Assembly (NCBI GenBank): GCA_965652545.1
Contig: CBFGWV010000225.1
Span: 1 to 7,982, forward strand
Direction of reading: 5' to 3'
Source: CBFGWV01 sp965652545
GTDB lineage: Bacteria > Pseudomonadota > Gammaproteobacteria > Competibacterales > Competibacteraceae
Length of the DNA stretch: 7,982 bases
Shown: piece by piece, positions 1-6,306 of the stretch
Numbering within the stretch: position 1 is the first letter of the stretch
How the letters are laid out: each line of letters starts with the position of its first letter
Notes under the pieces: model-generated
Seen by the model: the letters and a program-made list of their open reading frames with translations, nothing else
Database searches by the model: none
Told to the model about the DNA's origin: nothing
Made by a program: the position numbers and the translations under genes

Positions 1-596
1 GGTTCGTCGGGTGCTCTCATCCGCTCCAGAACCAGCAGTTCCGAGACGCCGGCCGCCAGGTCGGGGCCGTGGCGCTCGGCCAGCCAGCCGAGCATCGAGT
101 CCACCGCGGCAGTGCCACCGCCGCAGGTCATGCGGCGGGTGTCGTACGTGTACAGTTGAGAGCTGATGCGAAGCGCAGGGAAGTGCCGGGCCAGCACATG
201 GCGGTGCGCTCGAAAGGGCGCGACGGTATGGCCATCGAGCAGGCCGGCCCTGGCCATGGGCAGGATGCCCGCCGCAAAACCGGCCACTGTGCGGCCGCTC
301 TGGGCGATGGCCCGCAGTGTGTCACGGTCGACCACACCTGCATCGGGAAGATCGCGCCCACCGCAGATGATCACCAGTTCGCCGGCGGTTTCGGCACAGA
401 ACCTGCCGTCCACGGCCAGCAGTGGTCCGCACGCCGCTGCCACGGGTCCGCCGTCGGCGGAGCGGATCGACCAGCGGTAGCGCAACCCGGCGAGCCTGTT
501 GGCCAGACGCAGGACCTCCGGCACGGCGGAGAAGGCGATCGCATCGAAACCGGGCAGCGCGAGAAGCGTCGCGGTGCAGGCGTCTTGGTGTTGCAT
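1..596 (-). CDS. GlxA/AraC-family transcriptional regulator, N-terminal DJ-1/PfpI-like domain (partial, 3' end off window)
   Basis: The reading frame begins at an ATG (594-596; a GTG directly before it is an alternative) and runs open to the window edge, giving 198 residues. It carries the GlxA-type N-terminal domain: LLALPGFDAIAFS near residues 11-23, a PEVLRLANRLAGLRYRW stretch at 28-42, SADGGPV at 46-52, VIICGGRD at 75-82 and CGGGTAAVDSML at 158-169. It continues into HGPDLAAGVSE at 176-186, the usual linker before the AraC helix-turn-helix, which lies outside the window. The Cys nucleophile elbow expected in true DJ-1/PfpI enzymes reads AGFAAG (105-110), so this is a ligand-sensing rather than catalytic domain. 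Known relatives such as GbdR and CdhR sense betaine or carnitine metabolites. The gene starts 14 bases after the MttB-family gene on the same strand, so it probably regulates that gene's pathway; the ligand is inference. The only ribosome-binding signal is a weak GTGGA about 9 bases upstream. Confidence 0.88.
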   Translation of the reverse strand, partial: MQHQDACTATLLALPGFDAIAFSAVPEVLRLANRLAGLRYRWSIRSADGGPVAAACGPLLAVDGRFCAETAGELVIICGGRDLPDAGVVDRDTLRAIAQSGRTVAGFAAGILPMARAGLLDGHTVAPFRAHRHVLARHFPALRISSQLYTYDTRRMTCGGGTAAVDSMLGWLAERHGPDLAAGVSELLVLERMRAPDE

Positions 597-610
597 CACA
601 GTGAGTCCAC

Positions 611-2161
611 TCAGTATTGCGAGTCGGGTAATTCGCCCTTGCGTCGCGCCATGAAGTCGAGCAATGCCTCGTCGATGGCCGGGTCCAGCGGTGGTGCTTC
701 GTACTCGGCGAGGGTTTTCTTCCACAAGGCATTGGCCCGCCAGGCGGCGTCTTTAGCGCCTTCGGCCGTCCATTGCTCGAACGAGTTGTTGTCCGCTGTG
801 ACCGCGTCGTAAAAGGCGGTTTCGAAGCGGCTCTGGGTGTGGTCGCAGCCGAGGAAATGCTTGCCCGGCCCGACCTGTTGCATGGCCGCTATCGCCGCGT
901 CGTTGTCGCTGACGTCGATGCCGGCGGCGAAACGCTGGACCATCCCGCAGTGGTCGGCGTCCAGGATGAACTTCTCGTAGCCCATCGCCAGTCCCCCCTC
1001 CAGCCAGCCGGCGCTGTGCATGATCCAGTTGATCCCGGCCATGACGCTGGCCATCATCGAGTCGCAGCTCTCCTGCATGGCCTGGGCGTCGGGGATTTTC
1101 GAGGCGCACAAGTGCCCGCCGCCGCGCAGCGGCACACCCAGGCGACGGGCGAGCTGTCCGGCGGCCAGCAGGCCCAGGTTGGCCTCGGCGGTACCGAAGG
1201 TGGGCGCGCCGGAGCGCATCGACATGGAGCTGGTGAAGGTGCCGAAGATCACCGGCGCCCCCGGGCGTATCAACTGGGTCAGCGCCATGCCCGCCTGGGC
1301 TTCGGCGAACAACTGGGTGACCGCACCGGCGATGGTCACCGGTCCCATCGCGCCGGCCAGGATGAACGGGGTGATGATATTTGCCTGGTTGTTGCGCGCG
1401 TAGACGTGCAGCGCGGCCAGCATCGTCTCATCGAACACCAGCGGCGAGTTGGCGTTGATGATACTCGCGGTGGTGCAGTGCGTATCGACGAAGGCCTCGC
1501 CGAACACTCGCTTGCACATATCCACCGTGTCCTGGGCACGCTCGCCCGCGGTCACCGAGCCCATGAATGCCTTGTCCGAATAACGGATATGGCTGTAGAT
1601 CATGTCCAGGTGCCGCTTGGGCACAGGCACGTCGACCGGTTCGCAGATGGTGCCGGATGAGTGGTGCAGCCAGGGGCTGGCATAGGCCAGTTTCACGAAG
1701 TTTTGGAAGTCTTCGAGCGTGGCGTAGCGGCGGCCTTCGTCCAGGTTGTGGATGAACGGTGAGCCGTAGGCGGGTACGAAGATGGAGTGCTTGCCGCCGA
1801 TCACCACATTGCGCGCGGGATTGCGGGCGTGCTGTATGAACTCCCGTGGGGCCGTGGCCTGGATGAGCTGCCGTGCCAGGCCACGGGGAAAGCGCACCCG
1901 TTCGCCGTCGATGTCGGCACCGGCGTCGTGGAACAGGCGCAGGCTCTCGGGCGAGCCGCGGAAGTCGATGCCGACCGTTTCCAGCACGGTATCGGCGTCG
2001 TATTCGATCTGCTCGATCGCCTCACTGCTGAGGATCTCGTAGGGGGCGATTCTGCGCTCGATATAGGGCAACCCGCTGGCCCCGCGGTGACGGCTGGCGC
2101 GGCGCTCGGCGCGGCCGCCGCCGCGACGTCGGCTTGAAGGTTCGGCTGCGCTGTCGGACAT
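611..2161 (-). CDS. Trimethylamine methyltransferase (MttB) family protein, non-pyrrolysine type
   Basis: This 516-residue protein matches the MttB/COG5598 family in length and pattern. It has an Arg-rich N-terminal tail (residues 11-26), then HARNPARNVVIGG (111-123), a long TIM-barrel-like body with TPFILAGAMGPVTIAGA (264-280), GAPVIFGTFTSSMSMRSGAP (301-320), FGTAEANLGLLAAGQLARR (322-340) and GWLEGGLAMGYEKFILDAD (385-403). Archaeal MttB reads an in-frame amber codon as pyrrolysine. Here the frame has no internal stop, and the likely equivalent segment (about 347-362, with ASKIPDAQ) uses ordinary codons. Pyl-free members that have been characterised demethylate glycine betaine, proline betaine or carnitine to a corrinoid protein, so a quaternary amine is the likely substrate, but which one cannot be read here. 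No corrinoid protein or reactivase gene lies in the window. The ATG is preceded by a weak purine stretch (GGAAGA). A GlxA-type regulator follows 14 bases downstream of the stop. Confidence 0.92.
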   Translation of the reverse strand: MSDSAAEPSSRRRGGGRAERRASRHRGASGLPYIERRIAPYEILSSEAIEQIEYDADTVLETVGIDFRGSPESLRLFHDAGADIDGERVRFPRGLARQLIQATAPREFIQHARNPARNVVIGGKHSIFVPAYGSPFIHNLDEGRRYATLEDFQNFVKLAYASPWLHHSSGTICEPVDVPVPKRHLDMIYSHIRYSDKAFMGSVTAGERAQDTVDMCKRVFGEAFVDTHCTTASIINANSPLVFDETMLAALHVYARNNQANIITPFILAGAMGPVTIAGAVTQLFAEAQAGMALTQLIRPGAPVIFGTFTSSMSMRSGAPTFGTAEANLGLLAAGQLARRLGVPLRGGGHLCASKIPDAQAMQESCDSMMASVMAGINWIMHSAGWLEGGLAMGYEKFILDADHCGMVQRFAAGIDVSDNDAAIAAMQQVGPGKHFLGCDHTQSRFETAFYDAVTADNNSFEQWTAEGAKDAAWRANALWKKTLAEYEAPPLDPAIDEALLDFMARRKGELPDSQY

Positions 2162-2182
2162 GACTGGGTCTTCCGTTTTTGG

Positions 2183-2196
2183 CTGGAAGCTCCCAG
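2183..2196. repeat. 14-bp near-perfect inverted repeat in the leader of the MttB-family gene
   Basis: The sequence CTGGAAGCTCCCAG reads the same on both strands except for one mismatched pair (arms CTGG/CCAG around an AGCT centre). It lies about 22-35 bases upstream of the MttB-family start codon, at or just past the -10 of the weak candidate promoter. It could be an operator half of a regulator site or a small mRNA stem near the ribosome-binding region. No T-run follows on either strand, so it is not a Rho-independent terminator. Confidence 0.35.
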
Positions 2197-2223
2197 GCTA
2201 GGCGTGCCGCGGCGCACGCTCAA
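2195..2223 (-). promoter_or_regulatory. Weak candidate sigma70-type promoter for the MttB-family gene
   Basis: On the minus strand TTGAGC (2218-2223) and TAGCCT (2195-2200) are spaced by exactly 17 bases in the 96-base gap between the nuclease stop and the MttB-family start. The -35 matches consensus at four of six positions and the -10 at only three, so a dependent activator would be needed. This would suit the GlxA/AraC regulator encoded just downstream. Predicted transcription would start about 27 bases before the ATG. The call is inference; read-through from the upstream operon is the alternative. Confidence 0.22.
2202..2219. repeat. Perfect 6+6 bp inverted repeat between nuclease and MttB-family genes
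   Basis: The arms GCGTGC (2202-2207) and GCACGC (2214-2219) are exact reverse complements around a 6-base CGCGGC loop. The repeat fills the spacer of the candidate promoter for the MttB-family gene, a usual place for a repressor or activator site. As RNA it would form a short GC-rich stem. No T-tract follows in either direction, so a factor-independent terminator is not supported. GC-rich sequence produces such repeats by chance fairly often. Confidence 0.4.
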
Positions 2224-2257
2224 CCGACATTTTCAGACCGGTTTGGCCGAGTTTTTC

Positions 2258-3664
2258 TCATGCATGAAGCAGTACGCGCTCGTGCATGCCGGGGATGTGG
2301 TAATGGATGCCGCGCGCGGCCAGCGCCTCGGCCAGGGCGGCCATGCCGCGATCGGGCTCGCCATGGACGATGTAGACGCAGCGGGGTTTGCCAGTGTGTG
2401 CAAACCAAGAGAGCAACTCGTCCTGGCCGGCATGGGCGGAGAAGCCGTTGATCGTCCAGATTCGCGCGCGAACGCGGATCTCATCGCCGAACAGGCGCAC
2501 TGTTTTTGCGCCGTCGATGATCCGCCGGGCCAGCGTCCCCTGTGCCGCGTAGCCGACGAAGACGATGGACGAGCGCTCGCGCCAGAGATGGTGCTTGAGG
2601 TGATGACGTACCCGCCCACCGGTGCACATGCCCGAGCCGGCGAGGATGACTGCGCCACGTTCGATGGTGTTGATCGCCATGGAGTCGGCGGTGTCGCGGG
2701 TATAGCGTAAACCCGGCAAGGCGAACGGATCGCCATCGGTCCGCGTGGCCAGGTGAGCAAAATCCTCGTCAAAGCACTCGGGGTGACGGCGGAAGATGTC
2801 GGTCGCGGAGATCGCCATCGGCGAGTCCAGGAACACCGGCAGGTGTGGTGGCAGGTGGCCGCCGCGAATCCCCTCGCCGATGGCGTGCAAAACCTCTTGT
2901 GCGCGCTCCAGTGCAAACGTGGGAATGATGACGTTGCCACCGCGCGCCAAGGTGTCGTTGATGGCCTCGTGCAGTTCGCTAACGCTGTCCTGCCGCCCGC
3001 GGTGGTTGCGGTCGCCATACGTGGACTCGATGACGACATAGTCCACTGGCGGTGGAGGTGTCGGATCGCGCAACAGCGGCCTGTCCGGTCCGCCCAGGTC
3101 GCCCGAGAACAACACCCGGGTCGGTTGCCCGTCTTCGACCAGCGTCAGCGCAATGGCCGCGGAGCCGATGATATGGCCCGCATCGATGAAGCACGCCTCG
3201 ATACCTTCGGCCAGGGTCAGCGGCTGGTCGTAATGCGCGGTTCGGCCAAAGAAATCCATGGCGTGGAAGGCATCGTCCAAGGTGAACAGCGGTTGGTGGC
3301 CCCGCCGGCCGTGGCGGTGTTCCCGACGCGAGCGGCGGCGTGCGTCTTCTTCTTCCAGCGAGGCGGCGTCGGTCATCACCAGGCGCGCAAGCTCGCGGCT
3401 GGCCGCGGTAGTGATGATCTCGCCGCGAAACCCGCGCTGTACCAGCAGGGGGATGCGCCCGCAGTGATCCAGGTGGGCGTGGGTCAGAAGCAGAAAATCG
3501 ATGCTCGCCGGGTCGAAGCCGAAGTCGGCCGCATTGTCCTCGTCGATCTCCCGCCCGCCCTGGAACAGACCGCAGTCGATCAGCAGCCGGTAATCGCCGC
3601 ATTCGACCAGATGGCATGAGCCGGTGACCTGCTTGGCGGCACCGTGAAAGGAGATGTGCTTCAT
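2258..3664 (-). CDS. Beta-CASP metallo-beta-lactamase fold RNA-processing nuclease (YSH1/CPSF-type)
   Basis: This 468-residue protein shows the full set of metallo-beta-lactamase/beta-CASP motifs: HAHLDHCGR at 62-70 (metal site II), His164 in DAGHIIGSA (motif III), Asp189 in FSGDLG (motif IV), Glu213 in ESTYGDR (motif A), the GSGMCTGGRVRHHL segment at 343-356 (motif B) and NGFSAHAGQDEL at 406-417 (motif C). HGEP (434-437) lies in the C-terminal RNA-specificity domain. The family consists of zinc-dependent RNA endo/exonucleases of the COG1236 group. All expected metal ligands are present, so it should be active in the cytoplasm; the RNA target is unknown. The ATG at 3662-3664 overlaps the stop of the PRPP synthase gene by four bases (ATGA), and a GAGG ribosome-binding site sits 9 bases upstream. 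The frame stays open further upstream, but that extension lies inside the preceding gene and lacks family similarity. It is the last gene of the three-gene operon. Confidence 0.93.
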   Translation of the reverse strand: MKHISFHGAAKQVTGSCHLVECGDYRLLIDCGLFQGGREIDEDNAADFGFDPASIDFLLLTHAHLDHCGRIPLLVQRGFRGEIITTAASRELARLVMTDAASLEEEDARRRSRREHRHGRRGHQPLFTLDDAFHAMDFFGRTAHYDQPLTLAEGIEACFIDAGHIIGSAAIALTLVEDGQPTRVLFSGDLGGPDRPLLRDPTPPPPVDYVVIESTYGDRNHRGRQDSVSELHEAINDTLARGGNVIIPTFALERAQEVLHAIGEGIRGGHLPPHLPVFLDSPMAISATDIFRRHPECFDEDFAHLATRTDGDPFALPGLRYTRDTADSMAINTIERGAVILAGSGMCTGGRVRHHLKHHLWRERSSIVFVGYAAQGTLARRIIDGAKTVRLFGDEIRVRARIWTINGFSAHAGQDELLSWFAHTGKPRCVYIVHGEPDRGMAALAEALAARGIHYHIPGMHERVLLHA

Positions 3665-4569
3665 TCGGACGATCCTCGCAGGGTCGGTAGGCGGGCGGTG
3701 ACGCGGCGGACGGCCTGGGCGATCTCGCCATCGAGGGCGATGCGGGAGAACGGCCCGGGCACCGTGTCGGTGGTGGCAATGTGCGTGATGCCGGCCTCTT
3801 GCAGTGCGCTCGTCGCATCCGCGGCGAACAGGCCGTGCACGCCGACGCATAGCGGCGGTGCCAAATCGGCCGCACGGAGGTGGGCTGCGGCCGCCGCCAA
3901 GGTGTGGCCGGTGGAAATGATGTCGTCCACCAGTACGGGTGTGCGGGCCTTCCAGGGCGACATGTCGGGCAGCGTCAGCCGCACCTCGCGATCGCCCAGC
4001 CGGGTTTTACCCAGAACGACGGCCGGGGCGGGGATGGCGGCGGCGACCGCTTCGACCCATTGACGGCTTTCCTCGTCGGGGCCGATCAGCACCGGGTCAG
4101 CGACTGTCGCCGCAATCCATCGCGCCAGGGCGGGTGCGGCATGCACCACCTCGCAGGGCAAGGTGTACAAGGCTTCCAGGTTCGGGTAGCGGTGCAGGTG
4201 CGGGTCGACCGTCACCAGCCAGTCGAAGTGGCCCGACAGCACCGCCGCGAAAGGCCGCGAGGAGACCGCCTCGCCCGGCTGGAAGCGGGTGTCCTGGCGC
4301 ATGTAGGCAAGGTAAGGGGCGATCAACCCAACCGTTGCCGCGCCTAGCTCGCGCAGCGTCGCGGCGGCGAATAGCACGGGCAACAGCTTGGGATCGGGGT
4401 CATCCAGACTGCAGACGATGGCCGCGTGCCGCCCGGGTGGCGACACCCGCACCCGCGACTCACCATCGGGAAAGCGGTGCACCTCGACAGTGCCCAGTGC
4501 GCCGCCCAGGCGGTCCACGAGGCGGGCTGCCAGCGCATCGCTGTTCCACATGGGGCAGAGCGTGATCAT
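3661..4569 (-). CDS. prs: Ribose-phosphate pyrophosphokinase (PRPP synthase) family protein
   Basis: This 302-residue protein has the two-domain phosphoribosyltransferase-type fold of PRPP synthases, which make PRPP and AMP from ribose 5-phosphate and ATP. Visible motifs are FPDGE (33-37), MRQDTRFQPGE (90-100, the ATP-site loop), DPHLHRYPN (122-130, Mg/His site), the KTRLGDREV flexible loop with Lys188 and Arg190, and the PRPP-binding VDDIISTGHTL (214-224). It differs from housekeeping enzymes such as E. coli Prs: the usual QIQGFF after the His motif is absent (YPNLEAL instead) and the usual SPDxG reads GPDEES (163-168). It is therefore probably a divergent paralogue serving this operon rather than the main cellular PRPP synthase. 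The ATG at 4567-4569 forms an ATGA overlap with the phosphorylase stop; a longer open frame upstream runs through that gene and is not homologous. The stop overlaps the nuclease start in the same way. Confidence 0.92.
   Translation of the reverse strand: MITLCPMWNSDALAARLVDRLGGALGTVEVHRFPDGESRVRVSPPGRHAAIVCSLDDPDPKLLPVLFAAATLRELGAATVGLIAPYLAYMRQDTRFQPGEAVSSRPFAAVLSGHFDWLVTVDPHLHRYPNLEALYTLPCEVVHAAPALARWIAATVADPVLIGPDEESRQWVEAVAAAIPAPAVVLGKTRLGDREVRLTLPDMSPWKARTPVLVDDIISTGHTLAAAAAHLRAADLAPPLCVGVHGLFAADATSALQEAGITHIATTDTVPGPFSRIALDGEIAQAVRRVTARLPTLRGSSE
3674..3677 (-). promoter_or_regulatory. Ribosome-binding site of the nuclease gene, inside the PRPP synthase coding end
   Basis: GAGG on the minus strand lies 9 bases before the ATG at 3662-3664. 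It supports that start over the longer open frame and lets the nuclease be initiated independently as well as by coupling through the ATGA overlap. Confidence 0.55.
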
Positions 4570-6152
4570 GGCGCCGGCTCGATACGTACGATACCGGGGT
4601 GGCGTGTCACGTAGTCCAGCGCGTAGAGCAGCTCGCCACGGGTTTCCGCGTGCAGGGTGAACAGCGGTTGGCCCGGGCTGACCCGGTCCCCGAGCCGGAC
4701 GTGGACAACCAAGCCGGCAGTCGCATCGTAGGGGGCGCCGGCCAGTTTTGCCGCCCGCGCCAACAAGCGATTGTCGATGGTCTGCACCGTGCCCTCGGCG
4801 TGTGCCGCGATCGGTTGCGTGTGCGCCGCCCGCCCGGGCTGGCGCAGACCGCCTTGCGCCTCGCAAATGGCGTGGAACTTGCGCAGGGCGCGTCCGCTCT
4901 CCAGCGTGCGCCGCACCACGTCCTCGGCATCGGCACCGGCGGCCAGGCCGCCCAGCTCGACGACAGCCGCGGCGATGGTCAATGCGCGCTCGCGCAGATC
5001 GGCCGGCGCGTCGTCGCGATTCTCCAGCACGGCCAGGACATCGTGCGCTTCCAGTGCGGGGCCGACGCCACGCCCCACCGGCTGGGTGCCGTCGCTGAGC
5101 AGGCAGCGTACCTTCAGGCCGAGCTGGCCCCCGATGCGCTCCAGCAGACGGGCCAGCCCCTGTGCCGATTCCGCTGAACGCACCTTCGCCGTCGGACCGA
5201 CCGGAATGTCGAACACGACATGGGTCGAGCCAGCGGCGGCCTTTTTCGACAACATCGAGGCCACGAGCTGGCCTTCGCTATCCAGGTCCAGGGCGCGCTC
5301 GATACGGATCAGCACATCGTCCGCCGGGCTCAGGTCTACCGCGCCGCCCCAGACGATGCAACCACCTTCGCGTTCGACCACCCGCTGCATGGCCGGCAAG
5401 GTCAGGACCACTGGTGCCAGCGTTTCCATAGTGTCGGCCGTACCGGCGGGGGATGTGATCGCGCGCGAGGAGGTCTTGGGCATGGTCAGCCCCAGCGCGG
5501 CCACGATCGGCACGACCAGCAAAGTGGTGCGGTTGCCGGGCAGGCCGCCGACACAGTGCTTATCGACCACCATCGGGTTGCACCAGGTCAGACGGTTGCC
5601 GGTGTTGATCATGGCGCGGGTCAGCGCCAGCGTTTCCTTCTCATCCAGGCTGGCGTTGGCACACGTGGTGATGAATGCGGCGATCTCGACATCCGACAGT
5701 CGCCGTGCCACGACATCGCGGATGATGGCATCCAACTGCCCCTCGCTGAAGCGTCGGCCGTAGATCTTCGCCCGTACGAAGCCGAACGAGTCCACGGTCG
5801 GGGCATGGGCAATCTGCGCCCGCGCATCCGCCGCCGGTGCCAGGCGCTGCCAGGCGGCCTCCGACAGGCCGACCTCATCGGCGGCCAGCAACTCGCCGGT
5901 GACCATATTCAAAGTGGCGATGATTCGCCGCGGTCCGATGCTGATCTCCAAATGGGAATGTGCTTCGAAGCCCTCGGCCTTGCAGATGTCGGAGTCCCTG
6001 CGCAAGAACGCCACCGGCTGCTGATGGGTGTCGATGCCCAGGCGGCGTGGGCGGATGCCACTGGCGCCCATCGGCGGCATAGCCGCCGTGGCGCTGCCAT
6101 CGGGTGCTGATGTCCTGTGGTCGTGGCTGTCTTCGTTCAGGTCTTTTGTCAC
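4566..6152 (-). CDS. Thymidine phosphorylase family protein, archaeal AMP-phosphorylase-like type
   Basis: At 528 residues this is longer than E. coli DeoA (about 440) and close to archaeal AMP/nucleotide phosphorylases (about 500). After a poorly conserved tail (1-38) comes the extra N-terminal domain typical of that group (about 40-120). The phosphorylase core follows, with the phosphate-binding VDKHCVGGLPGNRTT (196-210), the signature SSRAITSPAGTADTMETL (228-245), WGGAVDLSPADD (268-279) and SMLSKKAAAGSTH (299-311). The C-terminal pyrimidine-nucleoside-phosphorylase domain spans about 445-520. The family splits a (deoxy)nucleoside, or in archaea a nucleoside 5'-monophosphate, with phosphate into free base and ribose 1-phosphate or ribose 1,5-bisphosphate; the bacterial substrate is not settled by sequence. 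It starts at GTG (6150-6152) behind a strong GGAGGA site and heads an operon with the PRPP synthase and nuclease genes, which suggests nucleotide salvage. Its stop overlaps the next start (ATGA). Confidence 0.9.
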   Translation of the reverse strand: MTKDLNEDSHDHRTSAPDGSATAAMPPMGASGIRPRRLGIDTHQQPVAFLRRDSDICKAEGFEAHSHLEISIGPRRIIATLNMVTGELLAADEVGLSEAAWQRLAPAADARAQIAHAPTVDSFGFVRAKIYGRRFSEGQLDAIIRDVVARRLSDVEIAAFITTCANASLDEKETLALTRAMINTGNRLTWCNPMVVDKHCVGGLPGNRTTLLVVPIVAALGLTMPKTSSRAITSPAGTADTMETLAPVVLTLPAMQRVVEREGGCIVWGGAVDLSPADDVLIRIERALDLDSEGQLVASMLSKKAAAGSTHVVFDIPVGPTAKVRSAESAQGLARLLERIGGQLGLKVRCLLSDGTQPVGRGVGPALEAHDVLAVLENRDDAPADLRERALTIAAAVVELGGLAAGADAEDVVRRTLESGRALRKFHAICEAQGGLRQPGRAAHTQPIAAHAEGTVQTIDNRLLARAAKLAGAPYDATAGLVVHVRLGDRVSPGQPLFTLHAETRGELLYALDYVTRHPGIVRIEPAP

Positions 6153-6306
6153 GACTGTCCTCCGACTCCCCAGGCGTCCGCATTACACCCATGATGGGCT
6201 GGCAGGTGTGCCGTGGAGTGACCCAGATCAGCCCGCCGCATGGATTTGCCAGCGGTACATTGAACGCGTTACCGTGCCGCGACCGAACCGGCCTTGCGTT
6301 TTTCTC
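6153..6306. promoter_or_regulatory. Divergent intergenic region between the phosphorylase operon and lysR, with candidate operator palindromes
   Basis: This 154-base gap must hold the promoters of both arms. It contains CCCATGATGGG (6188-6198, 5-base arms), the perfect 8-mer AACGCGTT (6263-6270), and an overlapping spaced repeat CGGTA-12 bases-TACCG (6253-6274) lying 33-54 bases before the lysR start, where LysR-type proteins commonly autoregulate. I found no convincing -35/-10 pair on either strand. The functional assignment is inference from the divergent layout. Confidence 0.4.
6158..6163 (-). promoter_or_regulatory. Strong ribosome-binding site for the phosphorylase gene
   Basis: GGAGGA on the minus strand lies five bases before the GTG at 6150-6152. 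It decides the start of the phosphorylase at GTG rather than at the internal ATG codons (residues 25 and 28) nearer the conserved domain. Confidence 0.7.

Noticed and set aside
773..1660. Long plus-strand open frame of 295 codons opposite the MttB-family gene
   Set aside because: It is antisense to a clearly conserved gene, has the Gly/Arg/His/Gln-rich composition of a GC-rich shadow frame, and shows no recognisable motif.
611..2161. Pyrrolysine-containing MttB
   Set aside because: The frame runs 516 codons with no internal TAG, so no amber read-through is needed.
2221..2257. Possible Rho-independent terminator after the nuclease gene
   Set aside because: Only a 5-base AACCG/CGGTT pairing with a 12-base loop is present, and no T-run follows it on the minus strand.
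2753..3619. Plus-strand open frame of 288 codons opposite the nuclease gene
   Set aside because: The nuclease carries all family motifs on the other strand; this frame has none and low-complexity composition.
4771..6110. Overlapping plus-strand open frames of 330 and 296 codons opposite the phosphorylase gene
   Set aside because: Ser/Arg/Ala- or Gly/Gln/Arg-rich shadow translations without motifs, mutually overlapping, and antisense to a conserved enzyme.
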